A DNA stretch of 64,000 bases from an alpha proteobacterium L41A (lineage in GTDB: Bacteria > Pseudomonadota > Alphaproteobacteria > Caulobacterales > Caulobacteraceae), in assembly GCA_000335735.1 (NCBI GenBank), contig AMYY01000003.1:62001-126000 (forward strand), given 5' to 3'. Under the pieces are notes generated by a model. That model was not told the origin of the DNA. It was given only the letters and a program-made list of their open reading frames with translations, and did not search any database. Each line of letters begins with the position of its first letter. Position 1 is the stretch's first letter. The translations under genes and the position numbers were made by a program. Of this stretch, positions 18,526-27,384 are shown one piece after another.

Positions 18526-19028
18526 GGCGCCTGGCGATTCTGTTGGCCGCGCCGCTCATGGCGCTGATGCTGACGGCGGCCGAGCCGCCCGCCGCACCGG
18601 ACCGTCCTCTGGCCGATGCGACTCAGGAAGCCCGCGCCCAGGCCCTGTTCAAGGATGTGCGCTGCGTCGTCTGCCAGCACGAGGCCATCGCCGACAGCCC
18701 AGCGGGCGTCGCCGGCGACATGCGCCGCCTGATCCGCGAGGAGATCGCCGCCGGCGCGTCGGATCAGGCCGTGCGCGACGATCTGGTGCGGCGGTTCGGC
18801 GACTATGTGCTGTTCACGCCGCCGGTCCGAGTGGGGACCTGGTTGCTGTGGTTCGGCCCGTTCGCCCTTTTGCTGCTGGCCGTCGCCGTTTTGGCCCTGC
18901 GCGCACGCCGTCGTCCGCTCGAGGCCGTTCCCCTAACGCCCGAAGAGGAACGCCGGCTGGACGAAGTTCTACGAAACGAGAAGCTTCGCCGCGATCCTGA
19001 CGCAACCTCGCCTCACGACGGGCGCTAG
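18522..19028 (+). CDS. ccmH: Cytochrome c maturation thiol-disulfide protein CcmH
   Basis: CcmH is the periplasmic thioredoxin-like partner that keeps the apocytochrome CXXCH cysteines reduced. The 168-residue protein has a signal peptide, then the active site R-C48-V-V-C51-Q. The usual CQN is CQH here. The DMRRLIREEIAAG helix and GDYVLFTPP follow, then one C-terminal TM (WLLWFGPFALLLLAVAVLAL). The start ATG at 18522 overlaps the ccmF stop. It is the last gene of the ccm cluster; about 108 bases then precede the HtrA protease. Confidence 0.94.
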   Translation: MRRLAILLAAPLMALMLTAAEPPAAPDRPLADATQEARAQALFKDVRCVVCQHEAIADSPAGVAGDMRRLIREEIAAGASDQAVRDDLVRRFGDYVLFTPPVRVGTWLLWFGPFALLLLAVAVLALRARRRPLEAVPLTPEEERRLDEVLRNEKLRRDPDATSPHDGR

Positions 19029-19136
19029 TCGAGATCAACGATCGGCGGTCGGGATTGGCGCAAAGCCGGTTCGGCCTATATCAATCGCGAAACCGGCGCC
19101 CGTCTGGCGCTGGACAAGAGGATCGCAAGGACCACG

Positions 19137-20675
19137 ATGCTGAAGCGCAAGGAGTTCATTCTCGGGGCCGCGGCCGGCCTGACCCTGGCGGCGGCGGCGA
19201 CCGCCGGCGGCGTCATCACCTGGCCCGGCGCGCACGCGGAACCGCAGGCGGTGAACCGGATCACCCCGGTCCCGGCCAACGGCGACGCCTTCACGCCCCC
19301 GCCGGGCGCGCCGAGCAGCTTTGCGACCATCTTCGACCAGGTCTCGCCCGCCGTCGTTCAGATCGACGTGACGGTCAAGGTGGACCAGCCCCAGGGCGGC
19401 GCCTTCCAGATCCCCGGCCTGCCGTTCCAGTTCGTGCCGCCCCAAGGCCGCGGCGGTCAGGGCGATAGCGAGCCGCAGACGACCCAGGGCGCCGGTTCGG
19501 GCTTCTTCATCTCGCAGGATGGCTTCATCGTCACCAACAACCACGTCGTCGCCGACGCGACCGAGATCAAGGTCAAGATGTCGGACGGTCGCGAGTTGCC
19601 GGCCCGCCTGATCGGCCGCGATCCCGGCACCGACCTGGCGGTGATCAAGGTCGAGGGCAACGACTTCAAATACGTCAGCTTCGAGGAAACGGCCGAGCCG
19701 CGCGTGGGCGACTGGGTCATCGCCATCGGCAACCCCTTCGGCCTGGGCGGCACCGCCACGGCGGGCATCGTCTCGGCCAAGGCCCGCGACATCGATCCGT
19801 CGGGCTACAACGACTACATCCAGATCGACGCCGCCATCAACCGGGGCAACTCGGGCGGCCCGACCTTCGACATCCACGGCCGCGTCATCGGCGTGAACTC
19901 GGCCATCTATTCGCCCACGGGCGGCTCGGTCGGCATCGGCTTCGCCATTCCGGCGGACACCGCCAAGACGATCACCGAACGCCTGATGCGCGGTCAGTCG
20001 ATCGAGCGCGGCTATGTGGGCTTGGGTCTGCGCACCCTCAGCCCCGACGGTTGGGAAGCCCTGGGTCAGCCCAAGGACTTCAAGGGCGCTCTGATCGAAA
20101 GCGTGACCGAGGACGGCCCCGCCTCGCGCGCCGGCGTCCAGATCGGCGACCTTCTGGTCGGCGTGAACGGCCAGGCGGTGGCCAACAGCCAGGAAGCCAC
20201 CCGTCGGGTCGGCGCTGCTAAGCCGGGCGACACCATTCGCTTGGAAGTGATCCGCGACGGTCGTCGCCAGACCCTGAACGTGCGCTCGGGCACCCGTCCT
20301 TCGGAAGAGGAACTCGCCGCATCGGAAGAGGGCGGCAGCGCCATTCCGGGACAGAGCCAGCCTGGACAGGGCGACACGATCGAAGGGCTCGCCGTCACCA
20401 CGATCACGCCGGCCGCGCGTTCGCGGTTCAGCCTGCCGGCCAGCGTCAACGGCGTCGTGATCACCAACGTCGAACAGGGTTCGGCTGCGGCGCGCCTCGG
20501 CTTCCAGCCGGGCTTCGTCATCACGCGCGCCAATGATCGCAACATCACGTCCGCCGCCGATCTGCGCGCGGCGGTGGCGGCGGCCAAACAGGCGGGTCGC
20601 CCCAGCATCCTGCTGTTCGTGCGCACGCCTCAGGGCACCAGCCCGGTGCCGCTGAAGTTCGCCACCGGCGAATGA
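19137..20675 (+). CDS. Periplasmic serine protease, HtrA/DegP (Do) family
   Basis: This envelope quality-control protease and chaperone has 512 residues. An N-terminal signal or anchor (EFILGAAAGLTLAAAATAGGV) comes first. The trypsin-like domain carries His in TNNHVV, Asp in GTDLAVI and Ser in RGNSGGP. Two PDZ domains follow: RGYVGLGLRTLSP to DLLVGVNGQAV, and a second from VNGVVITNVEQGSAA to GFVITRANDRNI. Whether it is DegP, DegQ or DegS-like cannot be decided, but two PDZ domains exclude a simple DegS. A terminator separates it from the two-component genes downstream, a layout common for envelope-stress loci. Confidence 0.95.
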   Translation: MLKRKEFILGAAAGLTLAAAATAGGVITWPGAHAEPQAVNRITPVPANGDAFTPPPGAPSSFATIFDQVSPAVVQIDVTVKVDQPQGGAFQIPGLPFQFVPPQGRGGQGDSEPQTTQGAGSGFFISQDGFIVTNNHVVADATEIKVKMSDGRELPARLIGRDPGTDLAVIKVEGNDFKYVSFEETAEPRVGDWVIAIGNPFGLGGTATAGIVSAKARDIDPSGYNDYIQIDAAINRGNSGGPTFDIHGRVIGVNSAIYSPTGGSVGIGFAIPADTAKTITERLMRGQSIERGYVGLGLRTLSPDGWEALGQPKDFKGALIESVTEDGPASRAGVQIGDLLVGVNGQAVANSQEATRRVGAAKPGDTIRLEVIRDGRRQTLNVRSGTRPSEEELAASEEGGSAIPGQSQPGQGDTIEGLAVTTITPAARSRFSLPASVNGVVITNVEQGSAAARLGFQPGFVITRANDRNITSAADLRAAVAAAKQAGRPSILLFVRTPQGTSPVPLKFATGE

Positions 20676-20704
20676 TCGGCATTCTGACCAAGCCTTAACT
20701 CGTC

Positions 20705-20743
20705 AATCGCCGCCGATGCGCTACCATCGGCGGCGATTTTGAT
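20705..20743 (+). terminator. Rho-independent terminator between htrA and the response regulator
   Basis: A perfect 12-bp stem (ATCGCCGCCGAT / ATCGGCGGCGAT), extended by an A-T pair, closes an 8-base loop and is followed by TTT. It ends about 20 bases before the response-regulator ATG. Confidence 0.85.
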
Positions 20744-20759
20744 TCCGGGAGGGGTTTCG

Positions 20760-21431
20760 ATGCGGATTCTGGTGGTCGAGGATGACGCCGAGGCGGCGAC
20801 CGCCATGGTGCGGGGCCTGTCCGAAGCCGGACATGAGGTCACCCACGCCGTGGACGGCGCCTTTGGCCTGCTGGAGTCGCAAAAGGGCGGCTACGACGTC
20901 TATGTCGTGGACCGGATGATGCCGCGCCTGGACGGCGTCGGCATGGTCGAGACGGTGCGAAAGGGCGGCGATCAGACGCCGGTTCTGTTCCTGTCGGCCT
21001 TGGGCGAGGTCGAGGATCGGGTCACGGGCCTGAAGGCCGGCGCCGACGACTATCTGGTCAAGCCCTACGCCTTCGCCGAACTGATCGCGCGGGTCGAGGC
21101 CCTGGCGCGTCGTCGTGAGACCGGCGGGGTGCAAACCGTGCTTAAGGTCGGCGACCTGGAAATGAACCTGATCGGCCGCACCGTGCATCGCGGCACGACC
21201 GAGATCGATCTTCAGCCGCGCGAGTTCCAGCTGCTGGAGTTCCTGATGCGCCACGCCGGCCAGTCGGTGACCCGCACCATGCTGCTGGAAAAGGTCTGGG
21301 AATACCATTTCGACCCCCAGACCAACGTCATCGACGTCCACATCAGCCGCCTGCGCTCCAAGATCGACAAGGGTTTCGACCGCGCCATGCTGCAGACCGT
21401 GCGCGGGGCCGGGTATCGGTTGGAGGCCTGA
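20760..21431 (+). CDS. OmpR-family DNA-binding response regulator
   Basis: This 223-residue regulator is the cytoplasmic partner of the sensor kinase encoded downstream. The receiver domain has acidic residues Glu7-Asp8-Asp9 region, phospho-acceptor Asp51 in YVVDRMMPRLDG, and Lys101 in LVKPYAF. The winged-helix domain includes LQPREFQLLEFLMRHAGQSVTR and VIDVHISRLRSKID, ending in the ...VRGAGYRLE signature of the OmpR/PhoB class. The ATG at 20760 follows GGGAGGGG; an in-frame TTG 21 bases upstream is less likely. The neighbouring htrA suggests an envelope-stress role, which is inference. Confidence 0.95.
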   Translation: MRILVVEDDAEAATAMVRGLSEAGHEVTHAVDGAFGLLESQKGGYDVYVVDRMMPRLDGVGMVETVRKGGDQTPVLFLSALGEVEDRVTGLKAGADDYLVKPYAFAELIARVEALARRRETGGVQTVLKVGDLEMNLIGRTVHRGTTEIDLQPREFQLLEFLMRHAGQSVTRTMLLEKVWEYHFDPQTNVIDVHISRLRSKIDKGFDRAMLQTVRGAGYRLEA

Positions 21432-21432
21432 T

Positions 21433-21549
21433 GTGAATCGTGAGTGGTGAATGGTGACGAGCGAGTGTCTGGCGCGAGGCTTGGGCGCCCATGCCCCTTT
21501 TCGTCTGCACACCCTTTAGCCAGTCACGACTCACCAATCACAAATCACC
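21433..21549. repeat. Imperfect inverted-repeat element of the GTGATTGGTGA type, copy 1
   Basis: The gap between the response regulator and kinase genes carries GTGAATCGTGAGTGG and related motifs at its left end (21433-21461). Their imperfect reverse complement, built from CAGTCACGACTCACC and CAATCACAAATCACC, lies at the right end (21521-21549). A second copy of the same family lies at 45458-45532. No ORF or T run is present inside it. Confidence 0.6.
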
Positions 21550-21558
21550 CCTAACCCC

Positions 21559-22980
21559 ATGCGCCTTCCCTCCCTCCTTCGCCGCACGCCTTTCCGGCTG
21601 ACGCTGCTGTTCCTGGCGCTGTTCGTGGCGGCGGCGGGGGCGATCCTGGCCTATGTCTATTTCGCCTCGGCGTCGGAAGCTCAAGGCCGGGCCAGGGCGG
21701 ATGTGGAGATCGAGCTGGGCGCCCTGACGGCGATCCACCGCACGCGCGGCATCGACGCCCTGAACCAGGCCCTGGTCGAACGCTCCATCCGGGGCGGGCC
21801 GTATCTGTATCTGCTGACTGACAAGGCCGGAAAGACGATCACCGGCAATATCACCGAATCCCCGATCGACATCGACCTCAGCCTGCCGGCCGGTGCCAGC
21901 GACTGGGAGACCTTCCGCCTGACCGACACGGACGCCCAGGGTAAGGTCCAGCGGCGTCGCTCCATCGGGGTGATCACCACCCTGGCCGGCGGCGAACATT
22001 TGTTCGTCGGTCAGGACATCGGCGACATCGAGGCCTATCTGGCGCGCCTGACCCAGGCCCTGTGGGGCGCCATGGCCCTGGTCATGCTGCTGGGCCTGGC
22101 GGGCGGTCTCTACATCAGTCGGCGGGTCGAAAGCGCCATGGCCGGGCTGAACCGGGTCGTGCAGTCGGTGCAGGACGGCGACCTGAAGGTCCGTGCGCCC
22201 GTGCGCCACACCGGCGACGAACTGGACGAGCTGGGCCAGGGGCTGAACACCATGCTTGATCGGCTGGAGGCGTCCATGGCCTCGATCCGCCACGCCGGCG
22301 ACGCCATCGCCCACGACCTGCGCTCGCCCCTGACGCGGATGCGGGCCAAGCTCGAGGTGGCCCTGATCGACGCCGAAGCCGGCAAGATCGACGGGGTCGA
22401 CGCCTTGGGCATCGCCCTTGACGAGGCCGACCATCTGCTGAAGACGTTCAACACCGTCCTGGCCATCGCGCGGCTGCAGGCCGGCGGGGCGCCCGATCCC
22501 AAGGTCATGGACGCCGCCGACCTCGCCGCCGACATGGCCGAGCTTTACGAACCGGCGGCCGAGGACAAGGACATCGACTTCTCGTCCGAGGTCGAGAAGG
22601 GGCTGATGATCGAGGGTAACCAGCCCTTCCTGGCCCAGGCCCTGGCCAACCTCATCGACAACGCCATCAAATACACCCCCGCCGGCGGTGCGGTGAAGCT
22701 GCGCGCGCGCCGCCGCTCGTCGGGCGAGATCGAGTATTCCGTCACCGACACCGGACCGGGCGTGCCCGAGGAGGACCGCGAGCGGGTGGTCCAGCGGTTC
22801 GTGCGCCTGGACAACAGCCGCACCGAACCCGGCTCGGGCCTGGGGCTGTCGTTGGTCACCGCCGTCGCCGAGGCCCACGGCGGACGGGTCGTGCTGGACG
22901 AAGGCCCCGGCGCCTACGGCGACTTCGGACCGGGGTTGCGGGTGGCGTTGGTGCTACCTGCGGCTTCCGCAACAGGCTGA
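21559..22980 (+). CDS. Sensor histidine kinase of a two-component system
   Basis: This 473-residue inner-membrane kinase has TM1 at residues 14-36, a periplasmic sensor region of about 125 residues, and TM2 at about 167-188. A HAMP domain and a HisKA domain follow, the latter with the phospho-accepting His252 in IAHDLRSPLTR. The ATPase domain has the N box (ANLIDNAIKYTP), the G1 box (DTGPGVP) and the G2 box (GSGLGLSLV). The H box with D and S after the histidine is CpxA/TctE-like. It pairs with the response regulator just upstream, although 127 bases with a repeat element lie between them. The signal is unknown. Confidence 0.94.
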   Translation: MRLPSLLRRTPFRLTLLFLALFVAAAGAILAYVYFASASEAQGRARADVEIELGALTAIHRTRGIDALNQALVERSIRGGPYLYLLTDKAGKTITGNITESPIDIDLSLPAGASDWETFRLTDTDAQGKVQRRRSIGVITTLAGGEHLFVGQDIGDIEAYLARLTQALWGAMALVMLLGLAGGLYISRRVESAMAGLNRVVQSVQDGDLKVRAPVRHTGDELDELGQGLNTMLDRLEASMASIRHAGDAIAHDLRSPLTRMRAKLEVALIDAEAGKIDGVDALGIALDEADHLLKTFNTVLAIARLQAGGAPDPKVMDAADLAADMAELYEPAAEDKDIDFSSEVEKGLMIEGNQPFLAQALANLIDNAIKYTPAGGAVKLRARRRSSGEIEYSVTDTGPGVPEEDRERVVQRFVRLDNSRTEPGSGLGLSLVTAVAEAHGGRVVLDEGPGAYGDFGPGLRVALVLPAASATG

Positions 22981-22990
22981 TCTCAATATC

Positions 22991-23119
22991 TCCGCTCATC
23001 CCCGCGAAAGCGGGGACCCAGTTCTGTGGGCGGTAAGACTTGTGAGCGCGTCTTGGATCGTGGTCCAACACTGCTCCGAGCGAAAGCACTGGGTCCCCGC
23101 TTTCGCGGGGATGAGCGGA
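22991..23119. repeat. REP-like pair: perfect 32-bp inverted repeat
   Basis: Bases 22991-23022 and 23088-23119 are exact reverse complements over 32 bases. Each arm also contains its own hairpin, CCCCGC-GAAA-GCGGGG. Two palindromic units facing each other across 65 bases form a BIME-like element. It lies between the kinase stop and glnE, ending seven bases before the glnE ATG, so it overlaps the expected ribosome binding site region of glnE. Confidence 0.85.
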
Positions 23120-23126
23120 AGATCTG

Positions 23127-26057
23127 ATGCCTGAAATCAAAACCTCAGCCGCAGTCCCGTTGGGGCGCAGCCTCACCTCCGCCGGTCCGGTCACAAACAT
23201 CGCCGCCGCCGACCGCCTTCTGGAAACCCTGACCGAAGCCGCCGACGCCGACGGCTGGCGCGAGACTCTGGACGCCGCCTGGCCCGCCCTGGCCCCAGTC
23301 GCCGGCGCCTCGCCCTATCTCGCCGGCCTGATGCGCCGCCGGCCCGCTCATCTGCGTCGTCTGCTGCAAGCGGACCCGGTCGAGGCGCTGGAGCGGATCA
23401 TCCGTGACACGGACGCGCTGGACGCCGAACCGGATGAGGTGCGCGCCCCGCTGCGGGTGCTGAAGGCCGACCTGCATCTGCTGACCGCCCTGGCCGATCT
23501 GGGCGGGGTTTGGGATCTGGACCAGGTCACCGACGCCCTGTCCCGGTTCGCCGACGCCTCATGCCGCGCCGCCCTGCGCGCCGTCGCCGCCGAACAGAGG
23601 GCGCGCGGCCGGCTGATCTCGCCGCCCGGCGATCCGCGCGGTCCCATTCCCGGCCTGTTCGGCCTGGCCATGGGCAAACATGGCGCCAACGAACTGAACT
23701 ATTCGTCCGACATCGACATCTCCCTCTTCTTCGAGCCGCGCCTGATGGGTTTGGCCCTGCGCGACGGCGAGGAGATGCAGGACTTCGCCAATCGCGTCGG
23801 CAAGGGGATCGCCACCCTGCTGACCGAGCGGACGGGCGACGGCTATGTCTTCCGTGTCGATCTGCGGCTGCGGCCCGACCCGTCCTCGACCCCGCCCGTC
23901 GTCGCCGGGCCGATGGCCCTGGCCTACTATGAGAGCGTCGGCCAGAACTGGGAGCGGGCGGCCTTCATCAAGGCGCGTCCGGTGCTGGGCGACATGCGCG
24001 CGGCGGGTCGGTTCCTGAAGGCCATGATCCCTTTCATCTGGCGGCGCAGCCTGGATTACGCGGCCGTCCTCGACATCCAGTCGATCAAGAAACAGATTCA
24101 CGTCCACAAGACGGGCGAGGGGCTGCAGGCCGCCGGGGCCAATCTGAAGCTGGGACGCGGGGGCATCCGCGAGATCGAATTCTACGCCCAGACCCAGCAG
24201 CTGATCCTGGGCGGCCGCGATCCGGCTTTGCGCAAGCCCCGCACGCTGGAGGCGCTGCAGGCCCTGACCGACGCGCGCCACGTGCCCCAGGCGGTCTGCG
24301 AGGAATTGTCGGCCGCCTATGTCGCGCTGCGCGGGCTGGAGCACCGCGTGCAGATGCTCGACGACGAGCAGACCCATCGCCTGCCCGAGGACGCCGAGCG
24401 CCGCGCCGCCGTCGCAGCCCTGGCCGGTTCGAACGATCTGGCCGCCTTCGACGCCCGGGTCGAGGCCCTGCTGGCGCGGGTCAACGCCCGCTATGGCGAA
24501 CTGTTCGAGGGCGGCGAAGATCTGGACTCCAGCTACGGCAGCCTGGTCTTCACCGGGGTCGAGAATGATCCCGAGACGCTGGAAACCCTGCGTCGCATGG
24601 GTTTTTCCGAGGCGCCGTCGGTCGCAGACACGATCCGCAGCTGGCACCACGGCCGCATCCCGGCGACACGCACGGCGCGGGGCCGCGAACTGTTCACCCG
24701 CCTGGCGCCGCGCCTGCTGGAGGCCCTGGCCCGATCCGGTGCGCCTGACGAGGCCTTCCGGCGTTTCGCCGTCTTCTTCTCCGGCCTGGCGGCGGGCGTG
24801 CAGGTCCAGGCCCTGTTTTTGAACCAGCCCAAACTGTTCGAGATGGTGCTGGGCGTCATGGCCTTCGCGCCGCGTCTCGCCCGGACGCTTGGCCGGCAAC
24901 CGGCGGCGCTGGACGGCGTGCTGGACGCCCGCTTCCTGGTCGATCTGTCCGAAGAGACCGGCTTGACCGAACAGATGCTGCGCGAGGCTGGCGAGACCGA
25001 GGATTTCGAAGGGGCCATGAACGCCGTGCGCCGCCTGCACCGCGAGCAGATGTTCCGCATCGGCATCCACGCCTTGACCGGCCGGGCGGGGGCAGAGGCG
25101 GCGGGCCGCGCCTACGCCGCCCTGGCCGACGCCGCCATGCGCACCCTGTCGCCCGCCGCCTTGGCCGAGACCGAACGGCTGGGCGGCGCCTTCCCCGGCG
25201 CGGTGGCGGTGGTCGCCTTGGGCAAGGCCGGCTCGCGCGAGATGACGGCCGGATCGGACCTGGATCTGATGACCCTGTACGAGGCGCCGCCCGAGGCGAC
25301 CTCCGCGATCAAGGGCTGGACCGCAGATGTCTTCTACGCCCGCTTCACCCAGCGGCTGATCGCGGCCCTGTCGGCGCATACGGCTGAAGGCGGCCTCTAT
25401 GAAGTGGACATGCGCCTGCGCCCCACCGGCTCGAAAGGGCCGGTGTCGGTGCGGTTGAAGGCGTTCGACGCCTATTACGCCAAGGAGGCCGAGACCTGGG
25501 AGTTCATGGTTCTGACCCGCGCCCGCGTGGTCTGGGCCAGCGATCCTACCTTCGGCGCCCAGGTTTCGGCCGCCATCGAGGCCGCCCTGCGTCGCCCGCG
25601 TCCCGGCGTCGATGTCGCCGCCGATGTCCGAAAGATGCGCGCCCTGATGGATCGCGAGCGTCGCCCGCACGGCTTCTGGGACTTGAAGCTCTCGCCGGGC
25701 GGGCAGGTGGACGCCGAGTTCGCGGCCCAGTTCCGCCAGCTTCAGGCCGCCGCCATCGGCGAGCCGTTGACCCTGTCGACGCTTGAGGCCCTGCACGACG
25801 ACCCGGTCCTGGCCGAGGCCTGGCGCGTGCAGCAGCGTCTGGCCCATCTTCTGGCCGCCGCCTTCGAGGGGCGGGTCGATCCGGAGGGCGAGCCCGGCGT
25901 CTTCCAGCTGCGCCTGGCCGAGGCCGCCGGCGCGCCGGACTTCGACACGCTGAAGACCGAACTGACCGACCTGCGCGCGCGGGCGCGAAAGGCCTTCGAG
26001 CGTGCGGTTCCAGCAGGCCGCGACGGAGAATCCGCAACGCCGCGTTCAATCTCCTGA
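23127..26057 (+). CDS. glnE: Bifunctional glutamine synthetase adenylyltransferase/deadenylase
   Basis: GlnE adds or removes AMP on glutamine synthetase according to PII signalling, adjusting ammonia assimilation. The 976-residue protein has the family's full length and its two nucleotidyltransferase domains. The N-terminal deadenylase site is GLAMGKHGANELNYSSDIDIS. The C-terminal adenylylation site is VALGKAGSREMTAGSDLDLM. The GxGGIREIEF-type motif (LKLGRGGIREIEFYAQ) is also intact. The ATG at 23127 follows the REP-like repeat directly. Confidence 0.97.
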   Translation: MPEIKTSAAVPLGRSLTSAGPVTNIAAADRLLETLTEAADADGWRETLDAAWPALAPVAGASPYLAGLMRRRPAHLRRLLQADPVEALERIIRDTDALDAEPDEVRAPLRVLKADLHLLTALADLGGVWDLDQVTDALSRFADASCRAALRAVAAEQRARGRLISPPGDPRGPIPGLFGLAMGKHGANELNYSSDIDISLFFEPRLMGLALRDGEEMQDFANRVGKGIATLLTERTGDGYVFRVDLRLRPDPSSTPPVVAGPMALAYYESVGQNWERAAFIKARPVLGDMRAAGRFLKAMIPFIWRRSLDYAAVLDIQSIKKQIHVHKTGEGLQAAGANLKLGRGGIREIEFYAQTQQLILGGRDPALRKPRTLEALQALTDARHVPQAVCEELSAAYVALRGLEHRVQMLDDEQTHRLPEDAERRAAVAALAGSNDLAAFDARVEALLARVNARYGELFEGGEDLDSSYGSLVFTGVENDPETLETLRRMGFSEAPSVADTIRSWHHGRIPATRTARGRELFTRLAPRLLEALARSGAPDEAFRRFAVFFSGLAAGVQVQALFLNQPKLFEMVLGVMAFAPRLARTLGRQPAALDGVLDARFLVDLSEETGLTEQMLREAGETEDFEGAMNAVRRLHREQMFRIGIHALTGRAGAEAAGRAYAALADAAMRTLSPAALAETERLGGAFPGAVAVVALGKAGSREMTAGSDLDLMTLYEAPPEATSAIKGWTADVFYARFTQRLIAALSAHTAEGGLYEVDMRLRPTGSKGPVSVRLKAFDAYYAKEAETWEFMVLTRARVVWASDPTFGAQVSAAIEAALRRPRPGVDVAADVRKMRALMDRERRPHGFWDLKLSPGGQVDAEFAAQFRQLQAAAIGEPLTLSTLEALHDDPVLAEAWRVQQRLAHLLAAAFEGRVDPEGEPGVFQLRLAEAAGAPDFDTLKTELTDLRARARKAFERAVPAGRDGESATPRSIS

Positions 26058-26104
26058 CAGGGCAATGTCAAAGGGCGCCAAACGCGCCCGTGGAGATGAT
26101 CGAG

Positions 26105-26746
26105 ATGAGAAACACCTTTCTGACCGGCCTGGGCGTCATCGCTCTGGCCGCCGCCGCCGGCGCCGCGACCGCACAGGTTCCGCCGGCTCCCGCCGAGGGC
26201 GCTCCCGCGCCGCATCATGCGCGCGCGGATCCGAACCGCCAGATCACCCGCGCCGAGTTCGTCGATGCGCGCATCGCGCGTCTCACCGCGCTCGACACGA
26301 ACCGCGACGGCGTGGTCAGCCCCGAGGAACGCGCCGCCGCCATGCAGGCCCGTCGCGCCGAACGGGCGGGCGACCGCTTCGCCAAGCTGGACGCGAACGG
26401 CGACGGCTCCATCAGCCGCGCCGAGTTCGACGCCGGCCATGCCGCACGCCCGGATCGCGGTCCGCGCGCGGAGCGCGCCGGTCATCGTGAGGGCCGTGGC
26501 GGCGGCGCGCATCACGCCATGCGCGGACAAGGACGCGAACGCGGGCCGGTGGTGATCGCCGATGCCTCCGCCAAGCTGGGCGAGCGGTTCGACAAGATGG
26601 ACGCCAATCGCGACGGCGTGATCTCCGCCGACGAGCGCCGGGCGGCCATGTCCGCGCAGCGTGAGCAACGGCAGGAACGCCGCGCGGCCCGCCAGGCGCA
26701 GCGTCCGGTACAACAACCCGCTTCCCCCGTCCCGGCTTCGGAGTAA
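26105..26746 (+). CDS. Exported EF-hand calcium-binding protein
   Basis: This protein of 213 residues has a signal peptide (NTFLTGLGVIALAAAAGAATAQ). Three canonical EF-hand loops follow, at residues 64-75 (DTNRDGVVSPEE), 96-107 (DANGDGSISRAE) and 166-177 (DANRDGVISADE). A His/Gly/Arg-rich linker (about 115-145) separates the second and third loops, and the C-terminal tail is Arg/Gln-rich. The ATG at 26105 has GGAG nine bases upstream; two earlier in-frame starts are possible. It sits 65 bases before an ECF sigma factor gene on the same strand, so it may belong to that signalling set. Confidence 0.85.
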   Translation: MRNTFLTGLGVIALAAAAGAATAQVPPAPAEGAPAPHHARADPNRQITRAEFVDARIARLTALDTNRDGVVSPEERAAAMQARRAERAGDRFAKLDANGDGSISRAEFDAGHAARPDRGPRAERAGHREGRGGGAHHAMRGQGRERGPVVIADASAKLGERFDKMDANRDGVISADERRAAMSAQREQRQERRAARQAQRPVQQPASPVPASE

Positions 26747-26811
26747 GACGGTGTCGGGGTCGGCCGTCGTGAACGCACCGGTCCCTTTCGTCAGCAGCGG
26801 AAGAGGCAGGT

Positions 26812-27384
26812 TTGGTCGCGATCGTCGACCCCGACGAGGATCTGGTGCGGCGCGTGGGGCAGGGCGACCCGGCGGCGGCGCAGACGCTCGTCTCGCGCAA
26901 GCTGCCGCGCATCCTGTCATTGGCCCAGCGGATGCTGGGCGACGCCGTCGAGGCCGAGGACGTGGCCCAGGAGACGATGCTCAAGGCCTGGCGTCAGGCG
27001 CCCAGATGGACGCCCGGCAAGGCCCGGTTCGACACCTGGCTGCACCGGGTCGCGCTGAATCTCTGTTACGATCGTCTGAGGCGTCGGCGCGAAATCCCGA
27101 CCGACACGCCGCCGGATCGTCCAGACGAAGGCCCGGCGCCGGATCGCGGTCTGTTGGCGGCCGAGACGGGCGTGCGGGTCACGGCGGCCCTGAAACGGCT
27201 GCCGGACCGACAGCGCGAGGCCATCGTCCTGTGCCATTATCAGGAGCTGTCGAATATCGATGCGGCGGCCCTGATGGAGATCAGCGTCGAGGCGCTGGAG
27301 AGTTTGTTGTCGCGCGGTCGTCGCGCATTGCGTCTGGCCCTTTCGGACATCGGTCCGAGGTCGATTAAAGGAGACGGACGATGA
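26812..27384 (+). CDS. ECF-family RNA polymerase sigma factor
   Basis: This 190-residue alternative sigma factor has region 2 (ILSLAQRMLGDAVEAEDVAQETMLKAWRQAPRW, then FDTWLHRVALNLCYDRLRRR) and region 4 (LKRLPDRQREAIVLCHYQELSNIDAAALMEISVEALESLLSRGRRALR). It has no additional domain. The first codon is a TTG at 26812 with AGAGGCAGG just upstream; no better start exists. The downstream gene overlaps it by four bases, typical of sigma/anti-sigma pairs. Confidence 0.93.
   Translation: MVAIVDPDEDLVRRVGQGDPAAAQTLVSRKLPRILSLAQRMLGDAVEAEDVAQETMLKAWRQAPRWTPGKARFDTWLHRVALNLCYDRLRRRREIPTDTPPDRPDEGPAPDRGLLAAETGVRVTAALKRLPDRQREAIVLCHYQELSNIDAAALMEISVEALESLLSRGRRALRLALSDIGPRSIKGDGR

Noticed and set aside
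22991..23119. CRISPR array
   Set aside because: There are only two repeat arms, in inverse orientation with one spacer-like gap, so it is a REP-type palindrome pair and not an array.
23559..25847. A 762-residue minus-strand open frame
   Set aside because: It lies entirely within glnE in the opposite frame and has repetitive Gly/Gln/His/Arg composition typical of a codon-shadow translation.
26771..26795. ECF autoregulated promoter (GAAC...CGTC) before the sigma factor
   Set aside because: The spacing between the two words is about 14 bases, shorter than the usual 16-17, so the match is not good enough to list.
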